The notes under the pieces: generated by a model
What the model was told of the DNA's origin: nothing
The model's database searches: none
The model's input: the letters and a program-made list of their open reading frames with translations, nothing else
Position numbers and translations under genes: made by a program
Part shown: piece by piece, positions 26,245-34,016 of the stretch
Position numbering within the stretch: position 1 is the stretch's first letter
Layout of the letters: each line of letters starts with the position of its first letter
Assembly: GCA_002171515.1 (NCBI GenBank)
Contig: NHEP01000258.1
Location: 1 to 43,161 of the forward strand
Length of the DNA: 43,161 bases
Direction of reading: 5' to 3'
From: a bacterium TMED88
Lineage (GTDB): Bacteria > Myxococcota_A > UBA9160 > UBA4427

Positions 26245-27336
26245 ATGTGCGCTCTTCAAGCAGAAAAAAAGATCGTGGCTCGAATCCTCATTCTGTGCGC
26301 AATGGTTTTGGGTTGCCAGCCCTCGCAAGAGGCCGGGGGCCAAACACCGGACGGGGATCGGGCGCGCCTTCCACTGGTGGTCGTGATCGCCCTAGACGGG
26401 GTACGGCCCGAGGAAGCTTTCGGGCCCATCGCTTCAAACCCGAGCCCATTCGACGTCGGGCAGAACGCCCCGGTCATGCCCTACTTAACCCGACAGTTAC
26501 CTCAAACCGGATTCATGTTCGGCGCACCCGAAGACGGGCCCGCATTGACCCTCGCCAATCCAATGGGCATCAGCATGCCGGGCTACCACTCGATGTTCAT
26601 GGGACGAGCGACTTTTTGTGTGAGCAATGAATGCAGCCCACCTTACGGTCAGAATTTCTTTGAGAGGGTTCAGGAATATCACAGCCTCCCAGACGAAGCC
26701 GTCGCGATCTATACCTCGTGGAAAGCCTTGTGTCCCGCCCTTAATCCATCTGAAGCTTTTGACGGTCACTGCGGTCAAGACGCCGTCGACCAGCAGTGGC
26801 GAGCGTTTTTCGAATCCGGTCTCGACGGAGCGAAGTGGAGCCCGCCAAAGGAACCGGACGACGCCATCTTCGAAATCGCAATGGAAAGACTTCAGGCGCC
26901 CACTTTCCAAGTTCTTTTCCTCGCATTCGACGGAAGCGACGCGACGGGACATGCCAATGACTACCCGGGCCATATCGAGACGCTTAAGAAATTTGACCGA
27001 TGGATTCAAGCGATCGACGAACAACTGCGCAAGCTTGAGCAAGGTGGGCAACCCACCGTCTTGCTGGTCACCACGGACCACGGGCGCGGTGAAGGTGAGC
27101 TGTGGAGCGAGCACCGATGGAACGTTCCAGGAACTGGAAAGCTCTGGCTGTTCGTGCGAGGGCCGGAAGGTCTTGAGGCGAAGCGACAGCCCTTCGGCGA
27201 TCCACTCACGGTTGCAACTGTTCGGCCGACACTCGAAGTACTTATGCAAGTCCCTCATGTCAGCGGCTGGCCCTATGAGCGACCCGCGATCACCATCCAA
27301 GAGAATCAGACTCAAAGCCCGCCGCTCGGAAAATAG
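26245..27336 (+). CDS. Alkaline-phosphatase-superfamily lipoprotein (phosphodiesterase/sulfatase-like)
   Basis: 363 residues. The signal peptide ARILILCAMVLGC has lipobox V-L-G-C24, predicting a lipidated, periplasm-facing protein. The superfamily metal ligands can be placed: D51 in VVVIALDGVRP, a Ser/Thr-type nucleophile in the GISMPGYHSMFMGR loop (S110 or nearby), D232 and H236 in FDGSDATGHAND, D278-H279 in TTDHGRG, and H290 in SEHRW. This order fits nucleotide pyrophosphatase, phosphopentomutase-like and sulfatase branches; substrate cannot be chosen. The ATG at 26245 has no strong site, and a GTG at 26275 would shorten the n-region. It converges with the coiled-coil/barrel gene 17 bases away. 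Confidence 0.82.
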   Translation: MCALQAEKKIVARILILCAMVLGCQPSQEAGGQTPDGDRARLPLVVVIALDGVRPEEAFGPIASNPSPFDVGQNAPVMPYLTRQLPQTGFMFGAPEDGPALTLANPMGISMPGYHSMFMGRATFCVSNECSPPYGQNFFERVQEYHSLPDEAVAIYTSWKALCPALNPSEAFDGHCGQDAVDQQWRAFFESGLDGAKWSPPKEPDDAIFEIAMERLQAPTFQVLFLAFDGSDATGHANDYPGHIETLKKFDRWIQAIDEQLRKLEQGGQPTVLLVTTDHGRGEGELWSEHRWNVPGTGKLWLFVRGPEGLEAKRQPFGDPLTVATVRPTLEVLMQVPHVSGWPYERPAITIQENQTQSPPLGK

Positions 27337-27353
27337 GATCTGGAAGCTTTCGC

Positions 27354-28286
27354 CTAGAAGCGAAGCTTCAATCCGCCGCCCAAGGTCGCAAAGTTAGCGT
27401 TGGAAAGGCTCCCGCCGGGCAGAAGCAGCGCCGCGTCCCCGGTGATCGCGATGGTTTCGGTGAGGTACCAGTCTAAACCGGCCGCGACGCGGAAAGTTGC
27501 GACCGTCGACCGATCACTTTGAAAGGTCCCGGTCGCAATCTCCGTAAATCCAACCTTGCCATTCAATGCACCAATGCCGAGCCCAATATATGGCTGAAAT
27601 GATCCGGTCAGAATAAAGAGTTTCCCGTTCGCCGTGACCGCGAAACCATTGAAATAGCCCGTATACTCGCTGTTACTCAGATCGAAGTCCTGGAAACCAT
27701 CAAAGCGGACCTCAACTTCGAAGCGTTCCGCGAAGTGGTATCCGATCGATCCGAATGCGCCCTGACTGTTTTCAGCGCGATAGCTCGTGTCAAAGAGTTG
27801 GGGCGCGTAAAACAAGCCTCCACTCACGTAGAAACCGCGACGCGAGTATCGGTGCTCGCGTTCCTGCATGTACTCGGCGAGGGCAGCGTTCGCGGCCCGC
27901 GCCGAGGCGGCGGCGTTTTTTGCTTCCTCCGTTGCGCGATGAAGATCCTCAAGAACCTCGGGCGGAACGGCCGCTGGGGGGGCTGCCGCCGTTGCGGCCA
28001 CCGGCGCTGCGACCGCGGCGGGAGCGGCTTGGGCAGCGCTCAACGACTGCTCGGCATTCTGAGCCGCCTGCTCGGCCTGCTCGGCCGTCGCACGAGCCTG
28101 ACGCGCCTTTTCCTGCGCATCGAAGGCCGCGGCCTTCAGATCGTTCACGCTGGGCGCGCTGGCTTGTTGCGCCAAGCCCGGGGAAGCCCAGGCGAACCAT
28201 GCGAATGCTGCCAGCAAGGCAAGGCCCACACGGCCCGAGAAGCGGAAATGAATCATGGTTCGGTCGACCGCGGAGTGTTCGTTCAT
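27354..28286 (-). CDS. Outer-membrane beta-barrel protein with an Ala-rich coiled coil
   Basis: 310 residues. The signal peptide ends near SPGLAQQ (cleavage about A39). Residues about 45-145 are an Ala/Glu/Gln-rich heptad-like stretch (EKARQARATAEQAEQAAQNAEQ, broken by an Ala/Pro-rich linker PAAVAAPVAATAAAPPAAVPP), predicting a long coiled coil. Residues about 148-310 read as alternating beta strands of an OmpA/OmpW-type barrel: GFYVSGGLFYAPQL, GAFGSIGYHFAERFEVEVRF, YIGLGIGALNG, AAGLDWYLTETIAITGDAALLLPG, ending in LKLRF with a C-terminal Phe as expected for BAM substrates. The ATG at 28286 is chosen because GAGGG lies 8 bases upstream; ATG 28256 is the alternative. Function unknown; a structural or tethering role is possible. 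Confidence 0.82.
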   Translation of the reverse strand: MNEHSAVDRTMIHFRFSGRVGLALLAAFAWFAWASPGLAQQASAPSVNDLKAAAFDAQEKARQARATAEQAEQAAQNAEQSLSAAQAAPAAVAAPVAATAAAPPAAVPPEVLEDLHRATEEAKNAAASARAANAALAEYMQEREHRYSRRGFYVSGGLFYAPQLFDTSYRAENSQGAFGSIGYHFAERFEVEVRFDGFQDFDLSNSEYTGYFNGFAVTANGKLFILTGSFQPYIGLGIGALNGKVGFTEIATGTFQSDRSTVATFRVAAGLDWYLTETIAITGDAALLLPGGSLSNANFATLGGGLKLRF

Positions 28287-28437
28287 TCAATTTACCCTCA
28301 ATACACCTGAGACGGGGCCCGTCCCCCCGGCGACCGACGTATGCCCCGGGTCCGTGAGAATAGCAGTCGAAGGATGCCCGCGACGGCTCAAGGTCCTTGG
28401 AGAACGACCGGCAGGCGGCATGCATGTCCTGTGCAGG

Positions 28438-28454
28438 TCTGTAAGACTTACGGA
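28438..28454. promoter_or_regulatory. 17-bp palindrome upstream of the MaoC pair, possible operator
   Basis: TCTGTAAGACTTACGGA: GTAAG and CTTAC arms around a central A, extended by matching TC and GA ends with one mismatched pair. It lies about 107 bases before the first MaoC-like ATG and 150 from the divergent barrel gene. The size and form suit a TetR- or GntR-family operator. No second copy was noticed in the window. Confidence 0.4.
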
Positions 28455-28560
28455 TTATTCAGAACCTTTCGGCTTCGCGGCCGCTTTCGTTGACCGAGGG
28501 CAATCGCCGTACGCCGGCCAACGCACACAAGATTTAGAATGGGATGACAGAGGAAAAGTC

Positions 28561-29052
28561 ATGGCAGAAGAAATCGTGATCACAGAAGAGATGCGGGCAC
28601 TCATCGGCATCGAGTCCACTCCTTGGGCCCACGAGGTGACCACCACAAGTGTCCGCGCCTTTGCCCGAGGCGTCGGCTATACCGACCTCGTCTACTACGA
28701 CGTTGAAGCGGCTCAAGCGGCGGGCTATCGCAGCCTCCCCTGCCCCCCCACCTATTTGGGCACGCCCATTTTCATCCCGGGGCAGAGCAGCGAAACTTTT
28801 AGCGGCCCGAAGGAGGATGGGCCGACCCTAGAGCATGGTTTGCCCAACTTGCTCGACGGAGGCACGGAGACCGAATACCTCGCCGATATCTGCGCGGGCG
28901 ACACCCTCCATGTCTCATCCAGCATCGCGGACCTTTCGATCCGCGAGGGTAAATCCACCGGAAAAATGCTGATCGTCACGCGGGAGACTCGCTGCATTAA
29001 CCAAAATGGGGATTTGGTCGCGCGTCAACGTGGTCAGGCCATCTTCTACTAG
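28561..29052 (+). CDS. MaoC-like dehydratase, N-terminal (FAS1-DH/HadA-like) subunit
   Basis: 163-residue hot-dog-fold protein. It starts EEIVITEEMRALIGIESTPW, the characteristic beginning of the FAS1 dehydratase/MaoC N-terminal domain (HadA/HadC in mycobacteria), then RAFARGVGYTDLVYYD and PCPPTYLGTPIF. It lacks the catalytic G-D-x-N-P-x-H motif, which is carried by its 3' neighbour, so the two should form a heterodimer hydrating an enoyl-thioester. The ATG at 28561 follows AGGAAAAGTC and fits the conserved N-terminus; an upstream in-frame extension runs into the divergent promoter region. The gap to the partner is 63 bases. Confidence 0.9.
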   Translation: MAEEIVITEEMRALIGIESTPWAHEVTTTSVRAFARGVGYTDLVYYDVEAAQAAGYRSLPCPPTYLGTPIFIPGQSSETFSGPKEDGPTLEHGLPNLLDGGTETEYLADICAGDTLHVSSSIADLSIREGKSTGKMLIVTRETRCINQNGDLVARQRGQAIFY

Positions 29053-29115
29053 ACGCCCAAACACTTTCAGATAAGACCCGCACCCTGAATCGCGATACCG
29101 AAAGGAAGCAAAGAC

Positions 29116-29532
29116 ATGGCCCGAACCTGGGATTCATTTTCCGAAGGCGATGCACTACCCGAACTCATCAAAACGCCCGGCGTCTCCGACCTCGTCAAAT
29201 ATTCAGCAGGAGGGGGAGACTTCAACCCCTTACATCATGATTACGCTTTTCCACAAGCGAAGGCGATCGGTTCGATTATTGTCCATGGCCGATTCAAATA
29301 CGCCTGCCTCGGGGAGCTGGTTTCCAATTGGCTGGACCACGGGGGCCGGATAGAAAATATCGCCTGCCAATACCGCGGAATGGACCTACCTGATCAAACC
29401 ATGACCTGTGGCGGAGTGGTCAAGCGAAAATGGGAAGAGGACGGGAAGAAGCTTGCCGAACTCGAGCTCTTCGTTGAAAACAGCTCCGGAAAGAACACGA
29501 CCCCGGGAACGGCCCGAGTCGTCTTCAAATAA
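29116..29532 (+). CDS. MaoC-like dehydratase, catalytic (HadB-like) subunit
   Basis: 138-residue hot-dog-fold (R)-hydratase subunit. The hydratase-2 motif is SAGGGDFNPLHHDY (30-43) with catalytic D35 and H40, followed by GSIIVHGRFKYACLGELVSNWL, the usual second helix and strand. An AAAGGAAG site precedes the ATG at 29116. Together with the upstream FAS1-DH-like protein it should add water to a 2-enoyl-CoA (or ACP) ester. Similar split pairs act on steroid side chains (ChsH1-ChsH2) or long meromycolate chains (HadAB/BC) in actinobacteria, which fits the acyl-CoA dehydrogenase pair at the left end. It ends 11 bases from the convergent repeat protein. Confidence 0.92.
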   Translation: MARTWDSFSEGDALPELIKTPGVSDLVKYSAGGGDFNPLHHDYAFPQAKAIGSIIVHGRFKYACLGELVSNWLDHGGRIENIACQYRGMDLPDQTMTCGGVVKRKWEEDGKKLAELELFVENSSGKNTTPGTARVVFK

Positions 29533-29543
29533 CTGATCCGAAT

Positions 29544-30227
29544 TCAGTCGGTTTGATACGGCCGAAGAACGCCTGGTAGAACGCCGGAGCGCTCTGCTGC
29601 AGACAGAGAATCCTTCATCTGACAACGAACCTCGCTGTAGTGCTGGCGTGCCTCGTCGCGCTCTTCTCCCAACCGGACGCGGGTCGCCTGCAGATGTTCT
29701 CCGCGATAAAGCGAAGCGCCGAAGGCTTCTGTCGCCGTTTTGACGCTTCGATCGGCCGCACGAACTTGCTGCTGTTTGGCATTTAGGAACGACTGCCAAG
29801 CCGCCGGGTTCGCGCCGTGGGGCGTTGAGAATGGCGGGACCGAAAGCTGCGAACAGGGCGTGGGCTGCCAAATCAGATGGTCGTTGTTGGGGGCCCCGGA
29901 CTGAGCCACGCCGATATCCCCGAGCGAAGTCCCCATGGTCGATGGCACCGAGTCAAGCGATTCAGCTTGAGCCGCCGGAACCGAGTCCAAGGATTCGCTG
30001 ACGGCGAGACGGGAGCCCCCGGGCGTTCCCGATGTGGCTTGCTCGACATCGTCCAAAGATTGGGAGTGCGCCACATCGACCGAGTCCAGACTCATGCTCT
30101 GCGGCCAACTCGGCAGAGCGGGCAAGGCCACCAAAGCCAATCCCAGCGCCGCAGCCGATACGCGGAAGACCATCGGGCGAAACCACAAAGCCGATACGTC
30201 GACCGAAAACAAAGATTTGTGAGCCAT
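29544..30227 (-). CDS. Exported hypothetical protein with six 11-residue repeats
   Basis: 227 residues from the ATG at 30227, preceded by GAGGAGG. I recognise no family. A signal peptide (MVFRVSAAALGLALVALPAL, about 19-38) suggests export. Residues 46-111 consist of six consecutive 11-residue units with consensus S-L-D-S-V-x-x-A-x-S-x; the third unit is degenerate. A middle segment (about 112-150) is Pro-rich with one Cys (C125). The C-terminal half (about 145-215) is strongly helical and charged (KQQQVRAADRSVKTATEAF, EERDEARQHYSEVRCQ) with a second Cys (C202), so an intramolecular disulfide is possible. Divergent from the fused CoA transferase. Confidence 0.78.
   Translation of the reverse strand: MAHKSLFSVDVSALWFRPMVFRVSAAALGLALVALPALPSWPQSMSLDSVDVAHSQSLDDVEQATSGTPGGSRLAVSESLDSVPAAQAESLDSVPSTMGTSLGDIGVAQSGAPNNDHLIWQPTPCSQLSVPPFSTPHGANPAAWQSFLNAKQQQVRAADRSVKTATEAFGASLYRGEHLQATRVRLGEERDEARQHYSEVRCQMKDSLSAAERSGVLPGVLRPYQTD
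29895..30092 (-). repeat. Six tandem 33-bp (11-codon) units
   Basis: Units begin at codons 46, 57, 68, 79, 90 and 101 of the exported protein. Their first five residues are SLDSV, SLDDV, TPGGS, SLDSV, SLDSV and SLGDI. Position 8 of the unit is Ala in five of six and position 10 is Ser in four of six. The register is exact at 11 residues throughout, including across the degenerate third copy. Confidence 0.85.
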
Positions 30228-30369
30228 TTTCGAAACCTCCTCGTCCGCACTCCCATCGGTCGAACCCCGGCGGGCCTGTAGCGAGATTCTGCATCCAAAG
30301 CTGCGATAACCTGGGGGTATGCCCCTGGGGCATTGCGATTCCCCCCGGTCAACACCTGGAGTACTCACG

Positions 30370-32673
30370 GTGCCTCCCGCCAGCCTCCAAAGCCTCGCAG
30401 GAATTCGGGTCCTTGAAGTGGCCGGCGACTTATCGGGCGCGACCGTCGGGTGGTGGTTCGCCGAACTCGGTGCCCATGTCACGCGCCTTGCCCTTTCACC
30501 CCAGGAGCGAGACGCGGAATCCGCCGAAAGCGTGCAAGCACCCAAGCCCCACCCCGAAATTCACACCCTTCTAGGGGATGAATGCGACGAGCCATGGCTG
30601 ACAGCTCAGGCGCAGCTTTGCGATGTCATTATCGAAAGCGCGGCCCCTGGACCCCTCGATCCAAAAATTTCGGACCAACAAGCCCCGCATGCGGTCCGAG
30701 TACACATTTCACCCTTTGATCCAGGGAGTGACGCCTCAGCCTGGCGGGCCAATGGCTTCATCAATGAAGCGCTTGCCGGACATCTGCTGCTCAACGGAGA
30801 AAAACATCGCGCGCCCTTTGCGCGCTTCGGTGATTTATCAAGCCACCAAGCCGCCCTTCATGCTTTCATCGGGGCGCTGCGAGCGCTTGACGAAGCCCAA
30901 GGCCGGCGGGGACAACTCGTCCGGGTCAATCATCATGACGGCCTGCTCTCGATCCACCAGCACACGGTGACCATGTGGACACACGGAAACCATATTCTCA
31001 GCCGACTCGGCAATCGCCAGGCCGGCTATTGGCATCCCATGTCGGTCTACCCTTGTCGAGACGGGCACATTGTTCTTTGCGCTGCTGGGCAGTCGTCACG
31101 CGACCGACTGTTGTCTGCCCTCAATCGGCCCGAACTCCTGCTGGACGCCCGCTTCGCGGATGACATTGCCTTGAGCCAAAACAAAGATGCATTCGACCTG
31201 GAACTGACCTCCTGGCTCAAGGAGCGGACGCGTCAAGAGATCGTCGACCGACTCCAATGGGCGGGTGTTGCTGCGTCCGCGGTTCAAACGCCTGAAGAGG
31301 TTCTCCAAGATCCCCACCTCATCGCTCAGCAGAATGGGCAGCGCGGCCCGCGCCATTCCCATCGGGCCCTGCCTTTCCGCTTAAGAGACTCCGAATCGAA
31401 CAACGAAGTCTGCCGGACGATGCCTGCCCTCAAGGTCGGGAGTACTCTGAAGGGCGCTCGAATCTTGGAGATCGGGAATATTTGGGCGGGCCCACTCGCC
31501 GGCCGCATCCTTTCGGACTTGGGCGCCGACGTCGTCGCTGTCGAAGCCCCCTGGCGCCGCGGCGGTTTGAGTGTGCCCATCGATCTGGCCACAACCACCC
31601 ACCTTTTTGCCAACAATGAGATCGGGGACGAACCCTGGAACCGAATTGGGTCGGTGAATGCTCTCATGAGAGGCAAGCGTTCTCTCAGTATCGACCTCAA
31701 TCATCCTCGAGCCCTCGCGCTCATCGGCCAATTAATTGCCCAAGCCGACGTCTTGATTGAAAACTTCGCTCCGGGAAGCCGTTTTTCTGAGCACTTCACA
31801 CTGGAGAAAATGAAAGCGCTCAACCCCGAGCTGATCTGGGTCTCGATCTCCGGATACGGTACCGAGGGTCCCGATCGGGCTCACCTCGCCTTCGGACCGA
31901 ATATAGAGGCCCGGGCCGGTTTTACGGCTCAAGGGGGGTATCCCGATACCGGTCCCATGCGATCCGGCGTTGCGTGGCCGGACCCGATCGCCGCCCTCAC
32001 CGCCGTGGCGGGGACCTTGACGGCTTTACGAGAGCGACAAAACCAACCGCATCGTGGGGTACGACACGTCGACGTTTCTATGCTCGAGTCTGCCCTTTGG
32101 ATCGCCAACCCGTCCGGTGCCCCAGCCAAGCCGGTTCGCCAAGGCGCCCGCCACCCCGAGCTCGCCCCTCAAGGCATTTATCCCTGCGAGGGGATCGATC
32201 GCTGGATTGCGATCAGCATCACGCGTGATCAAGAATGGAAGGCGCTCTGCGCTGTCCTCGACCTCGACCGAAGCTGGGCATCGTTTGAGCTCCAAAAACG
32301 CTTTTCTCAGCACGATTCGATTGATCAAGCCATCGCGGAAAGAACCCAACTCCAAGACCGCCGCACGCTGACCGAGCGCCTGCAGGCCCACGGCGTCATG
32401 GCAGGCTGGCTCAGCGATGCCCGCGACTTGGTCTCAAACCAAGAGACGAGCGCTGAGAGCTTCTGGATCGACGTGATCGAGCCCGATGGCGACATCTATC
32501 CGGCACCCGGGCTCCCGATCCGAATCGACGGCGCGTCGATCAAAGCCGGTGATCGCGCCCCCCGGCTTGGCGAACACAATCGTGCTGTTCTCAAAGAATG
32601 GGCCGGGCTAACCGAAACCGAAATGGATTCCATCGAACAAGCGGGCGTCGTCGCCAACCGCCCACCATCTTGA
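30370..32673 (+). CDS. Fused double class III CoA transferase (CaiB/BaiF-CaiB/BaiF)
   Basis: Two family III CoA-transferase domains in one chain of about 767 residues. Domain 1 (about 1-355) starts LAGIRVLEVAGDLSGATVG and has a candidate catalytic Asp, D155, in RFGDLSSHQAALHAF. Domain 2 (about 360-760) starts LKGARILEIGNIWAGPLAGR and has D538 in VAWPDPIAALTA. Both Asp positions lie at the family-typical distance from the domain start. Family III enzymes move CoA between acids and are normally interlocked homodimers; here a single chain could mimic the dimer. The GTG at 30370 is preferred (GGAG 8 bases upstream, similarity starting at once); an ATG at 30319 is possible. A separate CoA transferase follows after 93 bases. 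Confidence 0.88.
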   Translation: MPPASLQSLAGIRVLEVAGDLSGATVGWWFAELGAHVTRLALSPQERDAESAESVQAPKPHPEIHTLLGDECDEPWLTAQAQLCDVIIESAAPGPLDPKISDQQAPHAVRVHISPFDPGSDASAWRANGFINEALAGHLLLNGEKHRAPFARFGDLSSHQAALHAFIGALRALDEAQGRRGQLVRVNHHDGLLSIHQHTVTMWTHGNHILSRLGNRQAGYWHPMSVYPCRDGHIVLCAAGQSSRDRLLSALNRPELLLDARFADDIALSQNKDAFDLELTSWLKERTRQEIVDRLQWAGVAASAVQTPEEVLQDPHLIAQQNGQRGPRHSHRALPFRLRDSESNNEVCRTMPALKVGSTLKGARILEIGNIWAGPLAGRILSDLGADVVAVEAPWRRGGLSVPIDLATTTHLFANNEIGDEPWNRIGSVNALMRGKRSLSIDLNHPRALALIGQLIAQADVLIENFAPGSRFSEHFTLEKMKALNPELIWVSISGYGTEGPDRAHLAFGPNIEARAGFTAQGGYPDTGPMRSGVAWPDPIAALTAVAGTLTALRERQNQPHRGVRHVDVSMLESALWIANPSGAPAKPVRQGARHPELAPQGIYPCEGIDRWIAISITRDQEWKALCAVLDLDRSWASFELQKRFSQHDSIDQAIAERTQLQDRRTLTERLQAHGVMAGWLSDARDLVSNQETSAESFWIDVIEPDGDIYPAPGLPIRIDGASIKAGDRAPRLGEHNRAVLKEWAGLTETEMDSIEQAGVVANRPPS

Positions 32674-32766
32674 ATCGCCTGGCTGGAAGCATCTCGGCTA
32701 CCTTCAACGACTGTTCGCCCAAAGGACGATCAAAGCGCACGAAAAAAACTGCAAGGAGGAAACAGA

Positions 32767-33978
32767 ATGACCGCACCCCTCCAGGGCATCCGGGTCGTCG
32801 AACTCGCCAGCTTCGTGGCCGCGCCCGCGGCCGGAGCGCTCCTCGGAGACCTCGGCGCTGAAGTGATCAAGGTGGAAGTGCCCTGGGGAGAGATTTATCG
32901 TCACAGCACGGCGCGCATGATGGGCGTGGATGCTGATTTTGATCTCAGCGCACCCTTCCAGATGACCAACCACGGAAAACGCTCGCTGACGTTGGACCTC
33001 GCCCTGCCTCAAGCGCAGGAGGCCCTCCGAAAGGTGGTGGACACCGCCGACGTCTTGCTAACCAATATGCTTCCAGGGCGAATCGCGCGCTATGGACTCG
33101 AAGCCGAGTCCCTCTTGGTTGAAAAACCCGAACTGATCATCGCCCGCTTGTCGGGATACGGTGCCGATGGGCCCGAAGCCGACACCCCCGCATTTGACTA
33201 CACGGCGTACTGGGCACGATCAGGCCTCATGGAACAGCTTCGCGAAGAAGGCGGAGCGCTTTCTTTCCAGAGACCCGGTATCGGGGATCATTCAGCCGGA
33301 ATGGCCTTGGCCCTCGCGATTGTCTCCGCGCTGCGGACGCGAGATCAAGACGGACACGGACAAATTATCGACGTGGCGCTCCAAAATATTGGCTACTACA
33401 TCTCGGGCAACGACATGACCTGGGCTCTAGCCACCGGCGAATCTCCGCCAAAACATGACCGAACCCATCCTCGAAATCCTCTCTGGAACCACTACGCCTG
33501 TCGCGATGGACGATCGATTTTTCTAGTGATGATCGAGGCCGACCGCTACTGGAAAACCTTCGTCGAGGCCATCGGACATCCGGAGTTAGACGACGACTCC
33601 CGATTCAAAGACGCTTTTGCGCGCTATCACAACGCTCCAGCATTGGTGGCTCTTCTCGACGGGATCTTCCAGGGCAAGGCACTCGCTGAATGGATCCAGC
33701 AGCTCGAGAGTCATCGCCTCATTTGCGCACCCGTTCGGACCCACTCGGAGGCAGCCGAAGACGAAACCGCCGCAGCACGAGGCGTCTTCCCCGAGGTAAA
33801 CCATCCGGAGCAAGGCTCATTCCGGACCGTCGGTCCGCCCTTCTCAATGTCGCGGCACTCGATGCCAGGCAACGCCCCGGCCCCGACCCTCGGCGCAGAC
33901 ACCGAGGCCGTGCTCCGCGAGTCCGGAGTCGACGAAGAAACCGTGGCCCTACTCGTGGCCGCTTCATCCCGAGATTAG
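32767..33978 (+). CDS. Class III CoA transferase (CaiB/BaiF family)
   Basis: Single-domain CoA transferase of 403 residues. It has LQGIRVVELASFVAAPAAG and LGDLGAEVIKVEVPWGEIYR at the N-terminus, NHGKRSLTLDL, and the catalytic Asp region PGIGDHSAGMALALA with D174. It should activate a carboxylic acid to its CoA ester using another acyl-CoA as donor, at the entry of a beta-oxidation-like route. A very good site (AAGGAGG) precedes the ATG. It is downstream of the fused double transferase on the same strand and probably in the same transcript. It converges on the selenoprotein gene with 38 bases between stops. Confidence 0.94.
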   Translation: MTAPLQGIRVVELASFVAAPAAGALLGDLGAEVIKVEVPWGEIYRHSTARMMGVDADFDLSAPFQMTNHGKRSLTLDLALPQAQEALRKVVDTADVLLTNMLPGRIARYGLEAESLLVEKPELIIARLSGYGADGPEADTPAFDYTAYWARSGLMEQLREEGGALSFQRPGIGDHSAGMALALAIVSALRTRDQDGHGQIIDVALQNIGYYISGNDMTWALATGESPPKHDRTHPRNPLWNHYACRDGRSIFLVMIEADRYWKTFVEAIGHPELDDDSRFKDAFARYHNAPALVALLDGIFQGKALAEWIQQLESHRLICAPVRTHSEAAEDETAAARGVFPEVNHPEQGSFRTVGPPFSMSRHSMPGNAPAPTLGADTEAVLRESGVDEETVALLVAASSRD

Positions 33979-34016
33979 GCGGACCCAAAAACCGCAGCAC
34001 ACAGCGCCCAAACCGC

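Noticed and set aside
26497..27315. 272-residue minus-strand open frame
   Set aside because: Antisense to the alkaline-phosphatase-like gene, whose metal ligands are clear.
28255..28560. Upstream extension of the first MaoC gene
   Set aside because: It runs through the divergent promoter region and the start of the barrel gene; the ATG at 28561 matches the family N-terminus and has a ribosome site.
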